From Aquabacterium sp. (GTDB lineage: Bacteria > Pseudomonadota > Gammaproteobacteria > Burkholderiales > Burkholderiaceae_C): a stretch of 64,000 nt of DNA. The notes beneath the pieces were generated by a model, which made no database searches, was not told the origin of the DNA, and saw only the letters and a program-made list of their open reading frames with translations. The position numbers were made by a program, and so were the translations under genes. Every line of letters starts with the position of its first letter. Within the stretch, counting starts at the first letter, position 1. The stretch is taken from the NCBI RefSeq assembly GCF_029946005.1, contig NZ_JAQSDR010000004.1, positions 1 through 64,000 of the forward strand, written 5' to 3'. Below, in pieces: positions 54,444 through 63,609 of this stretch.

Positions 54444-54970
54444 TTTCCGCTTCCTGCCGCCGTCAACTCACGCCTCAGGGCGGCCACATCGGCCTCTTTG
54501 CGGGTCACGGCAGCCTTCATCTCGTTGACCCGATCCTGGTACTTCTGGAAATTGCGCTCGTCGCCCTGGCGCTCGGGTTGGCCGTTGTTGTACTGCTTTT
54601 GCAAGGCGGCCAAAGCAGCCTCTTCCTTCTGGAGTTCCGCCTCCAGGATGCGGCGCTTGTCGGCATCGCGGGCCTTCTGGTCATCGGCGGCCACTTTTTC
54701 ACCGCCCGATGATGATGAGGATGTCGAGCCCGCCTTGGGTTTGATCGACTGGATCACCGTGATGGGCGTGCCTTCCAGCGTCTTGCACCCCTTGGCGATG
54801 GCCTCCTTGGCCGACAAGGCATCGGTGTAGAGATTGCCTGGGCAACGGTAAACCGGCTTGTCGTCCGCCGCCTGGGCGGTACCTGCCAGCAGCAGGGCCA
54901 GCAAAGCCAGCCCACGGGCGGCCTGGGGCAGAGAAAAATCCTTCGTCAAAGTGTTCTTCCTGTCGTGCAT
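54440..54970 (-). CDS. Periplasmic DUF4124-type coiled-coil protein
   Basis: A 176-residue protein with a signal peptide (cleavage after GTAQA). A short DUF4124-like module follows (PVYRCPGNLYTDALSAKEA, two cysteines), then a Ser-rich linker and a coiled coil (about 100-170) with heptad-like Glu/Ala/Leu spacing. It sits between glnA and ntrB in the same direction and overlaps ntrB by 4 bp, so it is likely co-transcribed with the nitrogen regulators. Its function is unknown. Confidence 0.85.
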   Translation of the reverse strand: MHDRKNTLTKDFSLPQAARGLALLALLLAGTAQAADDKPVYRCPGNLYTDALSAKEAIAKGCKTLEGTPITVIQSIKPKAGSTSSSSSGGEKVAADDQKARDADKRRILEAELQKEEAALAALQKQYNNGQPERQGDERNFQKYQDRVNEMKAAVTRKEADVAALRRELTAAGSGK

Positions 54971-55040
54971 GGTGGGAGCGCTCCAGCGTGATTCGGGCCA
55001 AGTATGCCTTCAGCCCAGCACCCATAACGCTTGAAAAGCA

Positions 55041-55068
55041 AAAAGGGGCGACCGGAGTCGCCCCTTTT
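55041..55068 (-). terminator. Intrinsic terminator of glnA
   Basis: The stem AAAAGGGGCGAC / GTCGCCCCTTTT with loop CGGA lies 30 bp after the glnA stop and can separate glnA from the downstream ntrBC genes; partial read-through would couple them. Confidence 0.83.
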
Positions 55069-55098
55069 ACACACGCCAGAGCGTGATCCCGGCAGGGA

Positions 55099-56517
55099 TC
55101 ACAGGCTGTAGTACATGTCGAACTCGACCGGGTGAGTGGCCATGCGGAAGCGGGTGACTTCTTGCATCTTCAGCTCGATGTAAGCGTCGATGTAGGAGTC
55201 GGTGAACACGCCACCCTTGGTCAGGAACGCGCGGTCCTTGTCCAGGTATTCCAGAGCTTGATCCAAGCTGTGGCACACGGTGGGGATCAGTGCATCTTCC
55301 TCGGGCGGCAGGTGGTACAGGTCCTTCGTGGCGGCTTCGCCAGGATGGATCTTGTTTTCCACGCCATCCAGACCTGCCATCAGCAAGGCCGAGAAACCCA
55401 GATAGGGGTTCATCAGTGGATCGGGGAAGCGGGCTTCCACGCGACGGCCCTTGGGGTTCGCCACGTGAGGAATCCGGATCGAGGCCGAGCGGTTCTTGGC
55501 CGAGTAGGCCAGCTTCACCGGGGCTTCGAAGCCAGGCACCAGACGCTTGTACGAGTTCGTACCAGGGTTGGTGATGGCGTTCAGGGCACGGGCGTGCTTG
55601 ATGATGCCGCCAATGTAGAACAGCGCATATTCGCTCAGGCCAGCGTAGCCGTCGCCTGCGAACAGGTTCTTGCCGTCTTTCCAGACCGATTGGTGAACGT
55701 GCATGCCGGAACCGTTGTCGCCAACGATGGGCTTGGGCATGAACGTAGCCGTCTTGCCATAGGCATGGGCGACGTTCTGGATCACGTACTTCTGCAGCTG
55801 GACCCAGTCGGCGCGCTGGATCAGCGTGCTGAACTTGGTGCCGATTTCCATTTGACCGGCGTTGGCCACTTCGTGGTGGTGCACTTCAACGGGAATGCCC
55901 AGCGATTCGAGGATCAGGCACATTTCCGAGCGCATGTCCTGGAAGCTGTCAACGGGGGGCACGGGGAAGTAACCACCCTTGACAGCAGGACGGTGACCCG
56001 TGTTGCCGTGTTCGTATTCCTTGCCGGTGTTCCACGAAGCTTCTTCGGAGTCGATCTTCGAGAAGCAGCCGGACATGTCGTTGCCCCAGCGGACGCTGTC
56101 GAACACGAAGAATTCGGGTTCGGGGCCGAAGTAAGCGGTGTCGCCCAGGCCGGAGGCCTTCATGTAGGCTTCAGCGCGCTTGGCCAGCGAGCGAGGATCG
56201 CGCTCGTAGGGCTTGCCGTCGGCAGGCTCGACCACGTCGCAAGACAGGATCAGGGTGGGCTCTTCGAAGAACGGGTCGATGTTGGCCGTGTTCGGGTCAG
56301 GCATCAACTGCATGTCAGAGGCTTCAATGCCCTTCCATCCTGCGATGGAAGAGCCGTCAAAAGCGTGGCCTGAAGTGAATTTGTCTTCGTCGAAGTGCGA
56401 CACGGGCACGGTGACGTGCTGTTCTTTGCCGCGGGTGTCAGTGAAACGGAAATCAACGAATTTGACTTCATTGTCTTTCACCAACTTCATCACGTCGGCG
56501 ACGGTCTTATTGGCCAT
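55099..56517 (-). CDS. glnA: Glutamine synthetase, type I
   Basis: A 472-residue GSI-beta type enzyme that makes glutamine from glutamate, ammonia and ATP. The N-terminal beta-grasp signature is FDGSSIAGW; the ATP-binding block [16 protein letters not shown] and glutamate-binding [13 protein letters not shown] are present. The adenylylation site is Y401 ([10 protein letters not shown]), so activity should be controlled by GlnE. The promoter region has a sigma-54 box and an NtrC-like site. Confidence 0.98.
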   Translation of the reverse strand: MANKTVADVMKLVKDNEVKFVDFRFTDTRGKEQHVTVPVSHFDEDKFTSGHAFDGSSIAGWKGIEASDMQLMPDPNTANIDPFFEEPTLILSCDVVEPADGKPYERDPRSLAKRAEAYMKASGLGDTAYFGPEPEFFVFDSVRWGNDMSGCFSKIDSEEASWNTGKEYEHGNTGHRPAVKGGYFPVPPVDSFQDMRSEMCLILESLGIPVEVHHHEVANAGQMEIGTKFSTLIQRADWVQLQKYVIQNVAHAYGKTATFMPKPIVGDNGSGMHVHQSVWKDGKNLFAGDGYAGLSEYALFYIGGIIKHARALNAITNPGTNSYKRLVPGFEAPVKLAYSAKNRSASIRIPHVANPKGRRVEARFPDPLMNPYLGFSALLMAGLDGVENKIHPGEAATKDLYHLPPEEDALIPTVCHSLDQALEYLDKDRAFLTKGGVFTDSYIDAYIELKMQEVTRFRMATHPVEFDMYYSL

Positions 56518-56602
56518 CAGAAGCTCCTAGCTAGAGGCTTTGGTTGCAAGCAGAGTAATCGAATGAGGATGTTTCCAGATCAGAAACAGCGCGCAGTGTA
56601 AT

Positions 56603-56618
56603 AGCAGAAAGCGTGCCG
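56603..56618 (-). promoter_or_regulatory. Sigma-54 promoter of glnA
   Basis: On the minus strand CGGCACGCTTTCTGCT matches the -24/-12 consensus, with GG and GC separated by exactly 10 bases. It lies about 85 bp upstream of the glnA start. Confidence 0.75.
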
Positions 56619-56763
56619 TCGCCCAGACGATCAACTTTGGAAATTCAGAAACCCACCCGCCACTCGATGCCACAAATTCAGTGCTTGATGCACCCCAACG
56701 CATCACCGGGCCGGGAATGGAGCCCCAAAGCCAGCTTGACCCCGGCGTGAAGACCCTCCTATT

Positions 56764-56780
56764 TGCACCAATAAAGTGCA
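56764..56780. promoter_or_regulatory. NtrC-like binding site upstream of glnA
   Basis: TGCACC-AATAA-AGTGCA is a near-perfect dyad matching the TGCACC-N5-GGTGCA type NtrC consensus, about 150 bp upstream of the sigma-54 promoter, the expected enhancer distance. A weaker half-site lies nearby at 56802-56806. Confidence 0.6.
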
Positions 56781-56797
56781 TATATGAGTCAAATAAC

Positions 56798-57592
56798 TTA
56801 ACGCACCATTATTGGGCCGGTTGATGCACCAATTTGCGACAAGTTGGTCTGCATCCATTCAAAGGCCTGGACGGCGTCCTGCGCCACGCCTTTGACACCC
56901 AGTTCAATGTGGCGACCATGCACCGGGTGATCCACGCTGGGCAGGCTGAATACGCGAACGCCGGGAAAGCGTTGCTCCAGCTCCACCATCATCGGTGTCA
57001 GCACCGACTCGGCCATGGCATAGACGATCACCGAATGCTCAACCTGCTGCCCCAACCCGCGCAGATCGCCGTGCAGTTCGTCCAGCGCCCAAGCCATCAT
57101 CGGCCAGGCCATGACGGGAAAGCCCGGCAGGAAATGCACGCGCCGCTCAATCGAAAAACCCGGGATCTGGTTGTAGGGGTTGGGGATGATGGTGGCGCCT
57201 TCAGGAAAGCGGCCCATGTCCAGGCGGCGCAGGGTGTCAGGGTGGTCGGGCAGGAAGGGCACGCCCTCCTTGTCGGCCATCGCCTTGACGCGCGCCAGGA
57301 TCAACTCGCGCGCCTCGGGGTGCAGCACCAGTGAGCGGCCCCAGGCTGCACCGGCGCAAGCCCGGGTGTGGTCATCGGGCGTGGCACCAATGCCACCGAA
57401 AGAAAACACCACATCGCTGCCAGCCAAGGCGGCGCGCAATTCGGCGGTGATGTGCTCGGGTTCGTCGCCCACATAGCGGGCCCACGACAAGCGAAGGCCT
57501 CGCTCATTGAGCAACTCGATGGACTTGGCCAGGTGTTTGTCTTCGCGACGTCCACTGAGGATCTCGTCGCCAATGATGATGATGCCGATCAT
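56798..57592 (-). CDS. Molybdopterin-binding protein (CinA/MoaB N-terminal type)
   Basis: A 264-residue protein with the MoCF_biosynth fold: IIIIGDEILSGRREDKH at the start, and FSFGGIGATPDDHTRACAGAAW, the CinA/MoaB signature. The nicotinamide-nucleotide amidase domain of full CinA is absent, so this is the short form common in betaproteobacteria. The ATG at 57592 overlaps the stop of the EI24 gene (ATGA). Its exact role is not settled; it may hydrolyse nucleotides. Confidence 0.88.
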   Translation of the reverse strand: MIGIIIIGDEILSGRREDKHLAKSIELLNERGLRLSWARYVGDEPEHITAELRAALAGSDVVFSFGGIGATPDDHTRACAGAAWGRSLVLHPEARELILARVKAMADKEGVPFLPDHPDTLRRLDMGRFPEGATIIPNPYNQIPGFSIERRVHFLPGFPVMAWPMMAWALDELHGDLRGLGQQVEHSVIVYAMAESVLTPMMVELEQRFPGVRVFSLPSVDHPVHGRHIELGVKGVAQDAVQAFEWMQTNLSQIGASTGPIMVR

Positions 57593-58422
57593 GCGGGGTC
57601 CAGGATGACGAGTTGAGGCGTGGGATCGGCCGCGCGCAAGTCGCGCAGCGCCGCCAGAAGGTAGTGGCTGAACCACAGTGATGAGAAGGCGAACACCAGC
57701 GTGTAGAGCCAGACCGAAGCGATGATGAGCAAGGGAGCCACCACGACCGAGATCGCGCCCAACACAGCCCACAGTGCCGTGGGCGCCGCGCCCAGGTAAC
57801 CCGACACCACGCCCATCATCAGCAATGGCATGCGGTGATCCTGCAGCAAGGTGACACGCTCTTGAACAGTGGCATGCCCGGCCAGCGCGTCAAAGGCCAT
57901 GACCCGGTAGGTCAGCCAACCCCAGATCAGCGGCGGCAGGATCAGCCCAAACGGCGGGATGAGCCACAGGGGCACGCTGACCACCATCACCAGCACAGCG
58001 ATCAGGGTGGCGCCGAGCGACCAGGATAAGGACGTCCACCACGGGGCTTCGTGACGCACCTCCAAGCCGGCGAAACGCCGCTGAACCACCAGGCGGACCA
58101 GCGCGGGCATCATCAAGGTGGCCACCAAAAGCAACGACAGCACCACCAGCAATGGCACGGCCAGCACCACCACGATCAAGGGCGCGATGACCGCGCGAAA
58201 GCCGGAGGCACCCACGGTGTCCAGCCAACCGAGCAGGGTCTGGCTGATGGCCCAGCTGTCCAGCCCCTGGCGCACCCCGGCCACCGCGCCTTCCCAGTAA
58301 AAATGGGCCAGCCCCACCGACAGTACCCCTGCCACCACCAAAGGCAACAAGGAGAGCCAGATCACACGGGGGTGCAGGCAGTAGGCTGCCGCGCGCCAGA
58401 AAGCATCGATCGTCTTTTGCAT
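57589..58422 (-). CDS. EI24/CysZ-like membrane protein
   Basis: A 277-residue integral membrane protein with about six hydrophobic segments and the EI24 family pattern (FWRAAAYCLHPRVIWLSLLP at the N terminus, LIWGWLTYRVMAFDALAGHAT in the middle). Distant CysZ members import sulfate, but this one has no sulfur genes nearby. It overlaps the molybdopterin-binding protein gene by 4 bp. Confidence 0.85.
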   Translation of the reverse strand: MQKTIDAFWRAAAYCLHPRVIWLSLLPLVVAGVLSVGLAHFYWEGAVAGVRQGLDSWAISQTLLGWLDTVGASGFRAVIAPLIVVVLAVPLLVVLSLLLVATLMMPALVRLVVQRRFAGLEVRHEAPWWTSLSWSLGATLIAVLVMVVSVPLWLIPPFGLILPPLIWGWLTYRVMAFDALAGHATVQERVTLLQDHRMPLLMMGVVSGYLGAAPTALWAVLGAISVVVAPLLIIASVWLYTLVFAFSSLWFSHYLLAALRDLRAADPTPQLVILDPA

Positions 58423-58447
58423 GACGACAGGATACCCAAGGTCGGCT

Positions 58448-59452
58448 TCAGCTGCCTTGCAATAGCCTTTTCAAGCCCAACCATTGCTGGGCCAAGAAGC
58501 CGCGCCCGTAGTCTTTGCCGCCGAATTCTGGCAGTTGATCGCGCACGCCGGTGGGGTCCAGGATCAGATCAGGGCGAGCATTGATGCGGGCAGTGCCAAA
58601 GAGGATGTCCCACACCGGGAACAGCACCGCGAAATTGCAGCCGCCGAGACTGCCCGGCGTTGGGCCCTCATGCCCCACCCCAATGCCATGGTGAATGCGG
58701 TGAAAACGCGGGCTGACCAGCAGGCGCTCACCCACAGGCCCAAAGCTCAGGCGGACATTGGCATGGGCCAGGCTTTCCATCAATTGAGTGAAGGCCACCA
58801 CGGCGATGAACTGGCCCGGCGGCACCCCAATCGCACGGGCCGTGAACGCAATGATCGTGTCGCGGATCAGGTCATCGAGCAAATGGTTGCGGTTGTCGCT
58901 CCACATCGTCATCTGTTGCTGGCTGTGGTGCAGCGAATGCAGGGCCCACCAGCGGTCCAGGCCATGCTGGCCTCGGTGAATCCAGTAGTCCACCAGGTCG
59001 AACACCACCAGGTACAAGGCGAAGCTGGCCAGGGCGGTGTCGGTCACGCCAGGCCACCAGCCCTGCATCAGCGCATCCAGCTGGACGCCATCGATGCCAT
59101 GCACGCGGGCCGAGCCAAAGACTTCATCCAGCAAGGGCGCGATGGAGAAGAACATCAGCAGCCTGAACAGGCCCAAGCGGTGGATGAAGGTGTAGACCAT
59201 GTCCACCCGCACGGCGACGCGGTCGCGCAAGGGCTCAACCGGGCGCCAGCGCTGCAAGGGGGCCAGCAGGCAGAGCATCACCAGCAACTGGATGAAGCCG
59301 ACCATCAGCCAACCGGTGGCCTCGTAGGCGTCCTCCAACAGATTGCCCATGCCCAGCCCATACACGGCGGGCTGCACCAGCGTCTCGAACAACCATTGCT
59401 GGAGGTTGCCAAAGGCATCGCTCAAGCTGGAGATGACGTCGAGGTCGATCAT
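58448..59452 (-). CDS. Sterol desaturase/fatty acid hydroxylase family protein
   Basis: A 334-residue di-iron membrane enzyme. The family histidine boxes are present: HRGQH, HSLHHSQQ, and HRIHHG. Four or more membrane helices lie in the N-terminal half and around residues 150-170. The substrate is likely a lipid or hopanoid-like compound but is unknown. The ATG at 59452 follows the deacetylase-like gene stop by 10 bp, forming an operon with a deacetylase and a beta-propeller protein. Confidence 0.88.
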   Translation of the reverse strand: MIDLDVISSLSDAFGNLQQWLFETLVQPAVYGLGMGNLLEDAYEATGWLMVGFIQLLVMLCLLAPLQRWRPVEPLRDRVAVRVDMVYTFIHRLGLFRLLMFFSIAPLLDEVFGSARVHGIDGVQLDALMQGWWPGVTDTALASFALYLVVFDLVDYWIHRGQHGLDRWWALHSLHHSQQQMTMWSDNRNHLLDDLIRDTIIAFTARAIGVPPGQFIAVVAFTQLMESLAHANVRLSFGPVGERLLVSPRFHRIHHGIGVGHEGPTPGSLGGCNFAVLFPVWDILFGTARINARPDLILDPTGVRDQLPEFGGKDYGRGFLAQQWLGLKRLLQGS

Positions 59453-59462
59453 GGCCAACACC

Positions 59463-60257
59463 TCAGCGGGGGGCCGTGCCCACCCGCGCATACGCAGGGT
59501 GATCGCGCAAGGTGGCAAAGCACAGACCCTTGGCTTTCAGGCCGATGATCAAGGGCTCCAGCACCGCGGGTGCCCAAGGATCCTGGCGGGACCAGATGCC
59601 CAGGTGCATCAGCAAGATATCGCCGCTGCGCACATCACGCAAGGCACGGTCCAGCAAGACCCGGTTGGGGTAGCGATCGCTGGACAATTCATCGCCCAAA
59701 AATCCGGCGGCCGCCCAGGGCACATGCTGCCAGCCGCAGGCCTTGGCGGCCTTGAGCAAGGCGGGCGAGGTTTTGCCACCCGGGGCGCGGAACAAGGCGC
59801 GCATGGGCCGCCCGGTCATGGCCTCGAAACGGCGCGCGGGCTTGGCGAGTTCTTCGCAATAGTCGGCTTGGCTGAGGTGCAGCTTCTGGCCGACTTGAGG
59901 GCCCGCAGTGGGCTGCAACACAAAGCCCTTGGGCTCGTCGCCGCGCCAGATCACGTGGTTCCAAGTGTGCGAGCCGAAGTCATGGCCCTCGGCGGCCAGG
60001 GCCTTCCACCAGGGCGCCCATTGGTCGTCCAGCGTGGTGCCAGCGGCTTTGTCCCCCACGGCTTGCGTCCGTTCGTTGGCCAGGAAGAAAGTGGCCTTGA
60101 CGTGCTGGCGTTTAAGCACATCGATGATCAAGGGCGCCACGCCCATGTGGCCGGTGTCGATCGTGAGGTAGACCGGCTTTGGGCAGGATTCCTCAGCGAA
60201 CGCCGTGGCGCCCAACAGTGTGGCCGTCAAGGCCGCGATGGCAGCGAGCAGGCGCAT
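59463..60257 (-). CDS. Polysaccharide deacetylase-like protein with altered metal site
   Basis: A 264-residue exported protein (signal peptide to about residue 22, cleavage AFA). It has the NodB fold motifs: motif 1 reads LTIDTG instead of TFDDG, so the metal-binding second aspartate is threonine while the catalytic one remains; motif 2 HTWNH is intact; motif 3 RAPGG and a LMH motif 5 are present. This suggests altered or weak metal-dependent deacetylase activity. The ATG at 60257 is used. It is 10 bp downstream of the propeller gene. Confidence 0.82.
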   Translation of the reverse strand: MRLLAAIAALTATLLGATAFAEESCPKPVYLTIDTGHMGVAPLIIDVLKRQHVKATFFLANERTQAVGDKAAGTTLDDQWAPWWKALAAEGHDFGSHTWNHVIWRGDEPKGFVLQPTAGPQVGQKLHLSQADYCEELAKPARRFEAMTGRPMRALFRAPGGKTSPALLKAAKACGWQHVPWAAAGFLGDELSSDRYPNRVLLDRALRDVRSGDILLMHLGIWSRQDPWAPAVLEPLIIGLKAKGLCFATLRDHPAYARVGTAPR

Positions 60258-60267
60258 TCGATCAGCC

Positions 60268-61284
60268 TCAGCGCAGCGGAGCGTGGTCCAGGGTCCACAC
60301 GCCATGCGGTGATCGGCCCACCTTCACTTGCCGCACGACCTTCTTGCTCACGGTGTCGATGAAGGTGACTTTGCGGGCCCAGCGCGAGGTCACCAGGATG
60401 GTCTTGGTGTCGCTTGAGAGGTCCATGCAGTCAGGCCCACCCGGCGCGGGATAAGTGTCCACCACGGAGAGGGTCTGCATGTCGATCCGGCTGATGGTGT
60501 TGGCTGTGCGGTTGCTGAGCAGCACATGGCGCTTGTCGCCCCAGGCGCGGAAAGCGTGGGCCCCCGCGCCCGTGACGATGCGCTTGACCAGCACCGGCTT
60601 GGCGCCACTCACGTCGTAGACCTCGGCATACATGTCGCCCGTCAGGCCGATCAGGAGGCGCTTGTCGTCGGGGGTGATGTAGACGTCGGCGGGCATCTTG
60701 CCCACGGGCACTTTCCAGCGCGGCATTTGCGTGGCCAGGTCGATGGCGATCAGCTCATCGCTGTCCTGCATGGTCGAATAGACCACGGTGCTCTTGCTGT
60801 CAATGCTGAGGTGGCTGGGCGTCTTGCCGGTGGGCACACGCTTGGCCAGGGTCAGGTCAAAGCCACCACCCGCCCGCGCGGAAACGCGGTAGATGTCCAC
60901 GTGGTTGAGGCGGTTGGCGGTGGTCACGAACCACTTCATGTCTGGCGAAAAGCGCAACTGATACGGATCGGCGATGTGTTCGATCACACGCTGGATGTTG
61001 CCCGTTCTAGGGTCAATCAGGGTGAGGGAGTCACCCATGGAGTTGGCCACGATCAATGACTTTTCGTCTGGCGACAGGTACAAATGATGCGGCTCCTTGC
61101 CCGTGGGGATTCGCCGGATCTCTTTGAAACTCACCGGGTCAATGATGCTGATGGTCGCATCCAGTGAATTCAGGGCAAAAATCGGGGCGGCGCTGGCGTT
61201 AGTGAGGCACAGGGTCAGCAGCAAAGCGGCCGCGTGCATCCGCCGTGATGCGCGTTGATGGAGAAACTTCGTCAATTGGGTCAC
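60268..61284 (-). CDS. Exported YVTN-type beta-propeller protein
   Basis: A 338-residue protein with a signal peptide and seven-bladed beta-propeller repeats (for example ATISIIDPVSFKEIRRIPTG, PHHLYLSPDEKSLIVANS and HVLLSNRTANTISRID). It starts at a GTG at 61284; an internal ATG at 61239 also gives a signal-like N terminus, so the start is uncertain. It leads the operon with the deacetylase-like and sterol-desaturase genes. Its ligand is unknown; the fold suggests binding or electron-transfer scaffold roles. Confidence 0.82.
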   Translation of the reverse strand: MTQLTKFLHQRASRRMHAAALLLTLCLTNASAAPIFALNSLDATISIIDPVSFKEIRRIPTGKEPHHLYLSPDEKSLIVANSMGDSLTLIDPRTGNIQRVIEHIADPYQLRFSPDMKWFVTTANRLNHVDIYRVSARAGGGFDLTLAKRVPTGKTPSHLSIDSKSTVVYSTMQDSDELIAIDLATQMPRWKVPVGKMPADVYITPDDKRLLIGLTGDMYAEVYDVSGAKPVLVKRIVTGAGAHAFRAWGDKRHVLLSNRTANTISRIDMQTLSVVDTYPAPGGPDCMDLSSDTKTILVTSRWARKVTFIDTVSKKVVRQVKVGRSPHGVWTLDHAPLR

Positions 61285-61337
61285 CTGGGATCAAGCCGGG
61301 CAGTGTACGCGCGGCGTTCACTGCCCAATCGAGACAA

Positions 61338-62156
61338 TCAGTCGTCGCTGCCACCCAATACCGAACCCAGCAAACCCCCGGCGCCCAAGCCACCCAACAA
61401 AGAGCCTTCTTCGCGGCCGCCACCACCGCGGTTTTGCGGCGCCGCGGCAAAGATGCGCGAGGCCAGGCGAGAGAACGGCAGGCTTTGCAGCCAGACCTGG
61501 CCAGGTCCGGTCACCTTGGCCAGGAACAGGCCCTCGCCACCGAACAAAGCGGTCTTGATCTTGCCAACGTACTGGATGTCGAAATCGACCTCGCTGGTGT
61601 AGGCCACCACGCAGCCCGTGTCGATCATCAAAGTCTCGCCAGGCTTGAGGTCGCGGCGCACGACGGTGCCGCCGGCATGCACAAAGGCCAGGCCATCGCC
61701 CTCCAGTTTTTGCATGATGAAACCTTCGCCGCCGAAGAAGCCGGTGCCCAGTTTCTTTTGCAGGGCAATGCCCAGCGACACGCCGCGCGCGGCGCACAGG
61801 AAGGAATCTTTTTGGCAGATCAAACGACCACCCAGCTTGCTCAAGTCCATGGGCAAAATCTTGCCTGGATACGGCGCAGCAAACGCAACGCGTTTTTTGC
61901 CGGAACTCTGGTTGGTGAAAATCGTGGTGAACAAAGATTCACCCGTGATCAAGCGCTTGCCAGCGCCCAATAATTTGCCGAACAAGCCGCTTTGCTGGCC
62001 GGAGCCGTCGCCAAAGATGGTGTCCATGTCGATGCCCGCGTCCATGAACATCATGCTGCCGGCCTCGCCGATGGCCGCCTCGCCAGGGTCAAGTTCCACC
62101 TCGACGAACTGCATCTCTGCGCCTTTGATCTCAAAATCCACCACATCCATGGCCAT
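61338..62156 (-). CDS. TIGR00266/AIM24 family protein
   Basis: A 272-residue cytoplasmic protein of the AIM24 (TIGR00266) family. Diagnostic segments are [10 protein letters not shown] near residue 32, [19 protein letters not shown] in the middle and [25 protein letters not shown]. The C-terminal tail is glycine-rich and ends in acidic residues. The function is unknown; mitochondrial AIM24 affects membrane architecture. AGGAG sits seven bases before the ATG at 62156. Confidence 0.9.
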   Translation of the reverse strand: MAMDVVDFEIKGAEMQFVEVELDPGEAAIGEAGSMMFMDAGIDMDTIFGDGSGQQSGLFGKLLGAGKRLITGESLFTTIFTNQSSGKKRVAFAAPYPGKILPMDLSKLGGRLICQKDSFLCAARGVSLGIALQKKLGTGFFGGEGFIMQKLEGDGLAFVHAGGTVVRRDLKPGETLMIDTGCVVAYTSEVDFDIQYVGKIKTALFGGEGLFLAKVTGPGQVWLQSLPFSRLASRIFAAAPQNRGGGGREEGSLLGGLGAGGLLGSVLGGSDD

Positions 62157-62341
62157 GACTGGTCTCCTGCTCCGTCAATTACACGATCTTCACCCGTTTG
62201 CAACCCCCCTTAGATGGCGGTCGCTGGGGGTAACTAAGGGCACCACAAGCACCCAAAAGTCATTCATGATCGGGGTTGTGTTGCGCCCATTCGATTGTCG
62301 CCCAAAGCAACCCACGTCACGCGCATGAGCAGTGTTCTTCG

Positions 62342-63577
62342 ATGTTTCACCTAGAGCCCCTCCACACACCCACCCTGGCCCTGGTCCTGGGCTTGGTCCT
62401 GTTCACCGCCTCGGGCATCATGACCCTCGTCGGTTTGACCCAACGCACCTACCGCGGCTACTGGTGGTGGACCGTGGCGCAATGGGCCAACACCATCAGC
62501 GCGGTCGCCTTGCTGTTCAAGGATGCCCACCCTTCCATGCTGGCCGTGTCCGTCCTGCTGTCCCTCCAGTGGCCCTTGACCATGCTGGGCGGCATGCGCC
62601 GTTTTTACGTGCGCAGCAACTTACCCACCGAACCCTGGGTTGACCACTTCCTGCTGTTCATCGGTTTCTCCGGCTGGATGTGGGTGTGGTTGGCCAACCC
62701 CGAAGACGTGGGGGCGCGCGTGGCCATGTTCAGCCTGGTCAACATCTGTGGCTACCTCTACTGCGCCTGGATCGTGAGTTGCATCCGCGACTGGCGGCAA
62801 AGCGTTTACCTGAAAGTCATCCTGTTCTTCCTGTTGGGCGGTGCCATCTTCCAGGTGCCCCGCATGCTGACCGGCATGGCTTCGTGGGGCATGACAGTGA
62901 ATGATCCCAGCCTGATTCAATTGCCCTCGTCCATGCTGGGCCTGGTGATCGGCGTCATGTTCTCGGTGTACATGTGCCTGCTGCTGACGTACGAACGCAC
63001 CGAGCACGACCTGCGCGAATCCCACCGGCAACTGCGCGTGCTGGCCGATTTCGACATGCTCACTCAGGTGCCTAATCGCCGCCACTTCAACGAGATCGCC
63101 GCCCAGACCATGCGTTTGTGCGCACCTGGCAGCGCGTCGCTGATGCTCTTCGACATCGATCACTTCAAGCAGATCAATGACGAGTTCGGGCATGGCGCAG
63201 GCGATGAAGCCCTCAAGCTGGTGGCCGGCGGGGCGCGCAAGATGCTGCGCAGCCGGGACCTGCTGGGCCGCATTGGTGGCGACGAGTTCATCGCGCTGCT
63301 GCCCGAAACCAGCGTGAACGATGCGCTGCACGTGGCCGACCGCATGGTGCGCCACGTTGACACCGAACGCCATGGCCTGCAACAGGCCCCCTTGAGCCTG
63401 AGCTTCGGCGTGGTGCAAATCATGCCGGGCGAGTCCCTGCCCGAAGCCACCCACCGCGCCGACCAAGCCCTGTTCGAGGCCAAACGGCAGGGCCGCAGCC
63501 GCGCCGTGGCGGCCGAGGCCTCTGACGGAGAAGCCGTGTTCACCAGAACACGCCCGTTCGGGATGAGCACGCACTGA
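62342..63577 (+). CDS. Membrane diguanylate cyclase (GGDEF)
   Basis: A 411-residue protein with six or so N-terminal membrane segments (about 10-225) and a C-terminal GGDEF domain that makes cyclic di-GMP. The active-site GGDEF is intact, with an RSRD inhibitory site five residues before it, so product feedback is expected. No EAL domain follows. The ATG at 62342 starts the hydrophobic region well. It could affect biofilm and adhesin control, including the type I-secreted protein at the left end, but no direct link is seen. Confidence 0.92.
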   Translation: MFHLEPLHTPTLALVLGLVLFTASGIMTLVGLTQRTYRGYWWWTVAQWANTISAVALLFKDAHPSMLAVSVLLSLQWPLTMLGGMRRFYVRSNLPTEPWVDHFLLFIGFSGWMWVWLANPEDVGARVAMFSLVNICGYLYCAWIVSCIRDWRQSVYLKVILFFLLGGAIFQVPRMLTGMASWGMTVNDPSLIQLPSSMLGLVIGVMFSVYMCLLLTYERTEHDLRESHRQLRVLADFDMLTQVPNRRHFNEIAAQTMRLCAPGSASLMLFDIDHFKQINDEFGHGAGDEALKLVAGGARKMLRSRDLLGRIGGDEFIALLPETSVNDALHVADRMVRHVDTERHGLQQAPLSLSFGVVQIMPGESLPEATHRADQALFEAKRQGRSRAVAAEASDGEAVFTRTRPFGMSTH

Positions 63578-63609
63578 GCATGCGCTGATAAGGCGCGACA
63601 ATCCCGCCC

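Noticed and set aside
56681-56706. GTGC-N5-GCAC dyad near 56682-56694 as a second NtrC site
   Set aside because: The arms are in the opposite orientation to the TGCACC consensus; it was not counted as an NtrC site.
62621-63601. 326-residue minus-strand frame antisense to the diguanylate cyclase
   Set aside because: It is a His/Gly/Val-rich shadow; the GGDEF gene is well supported.
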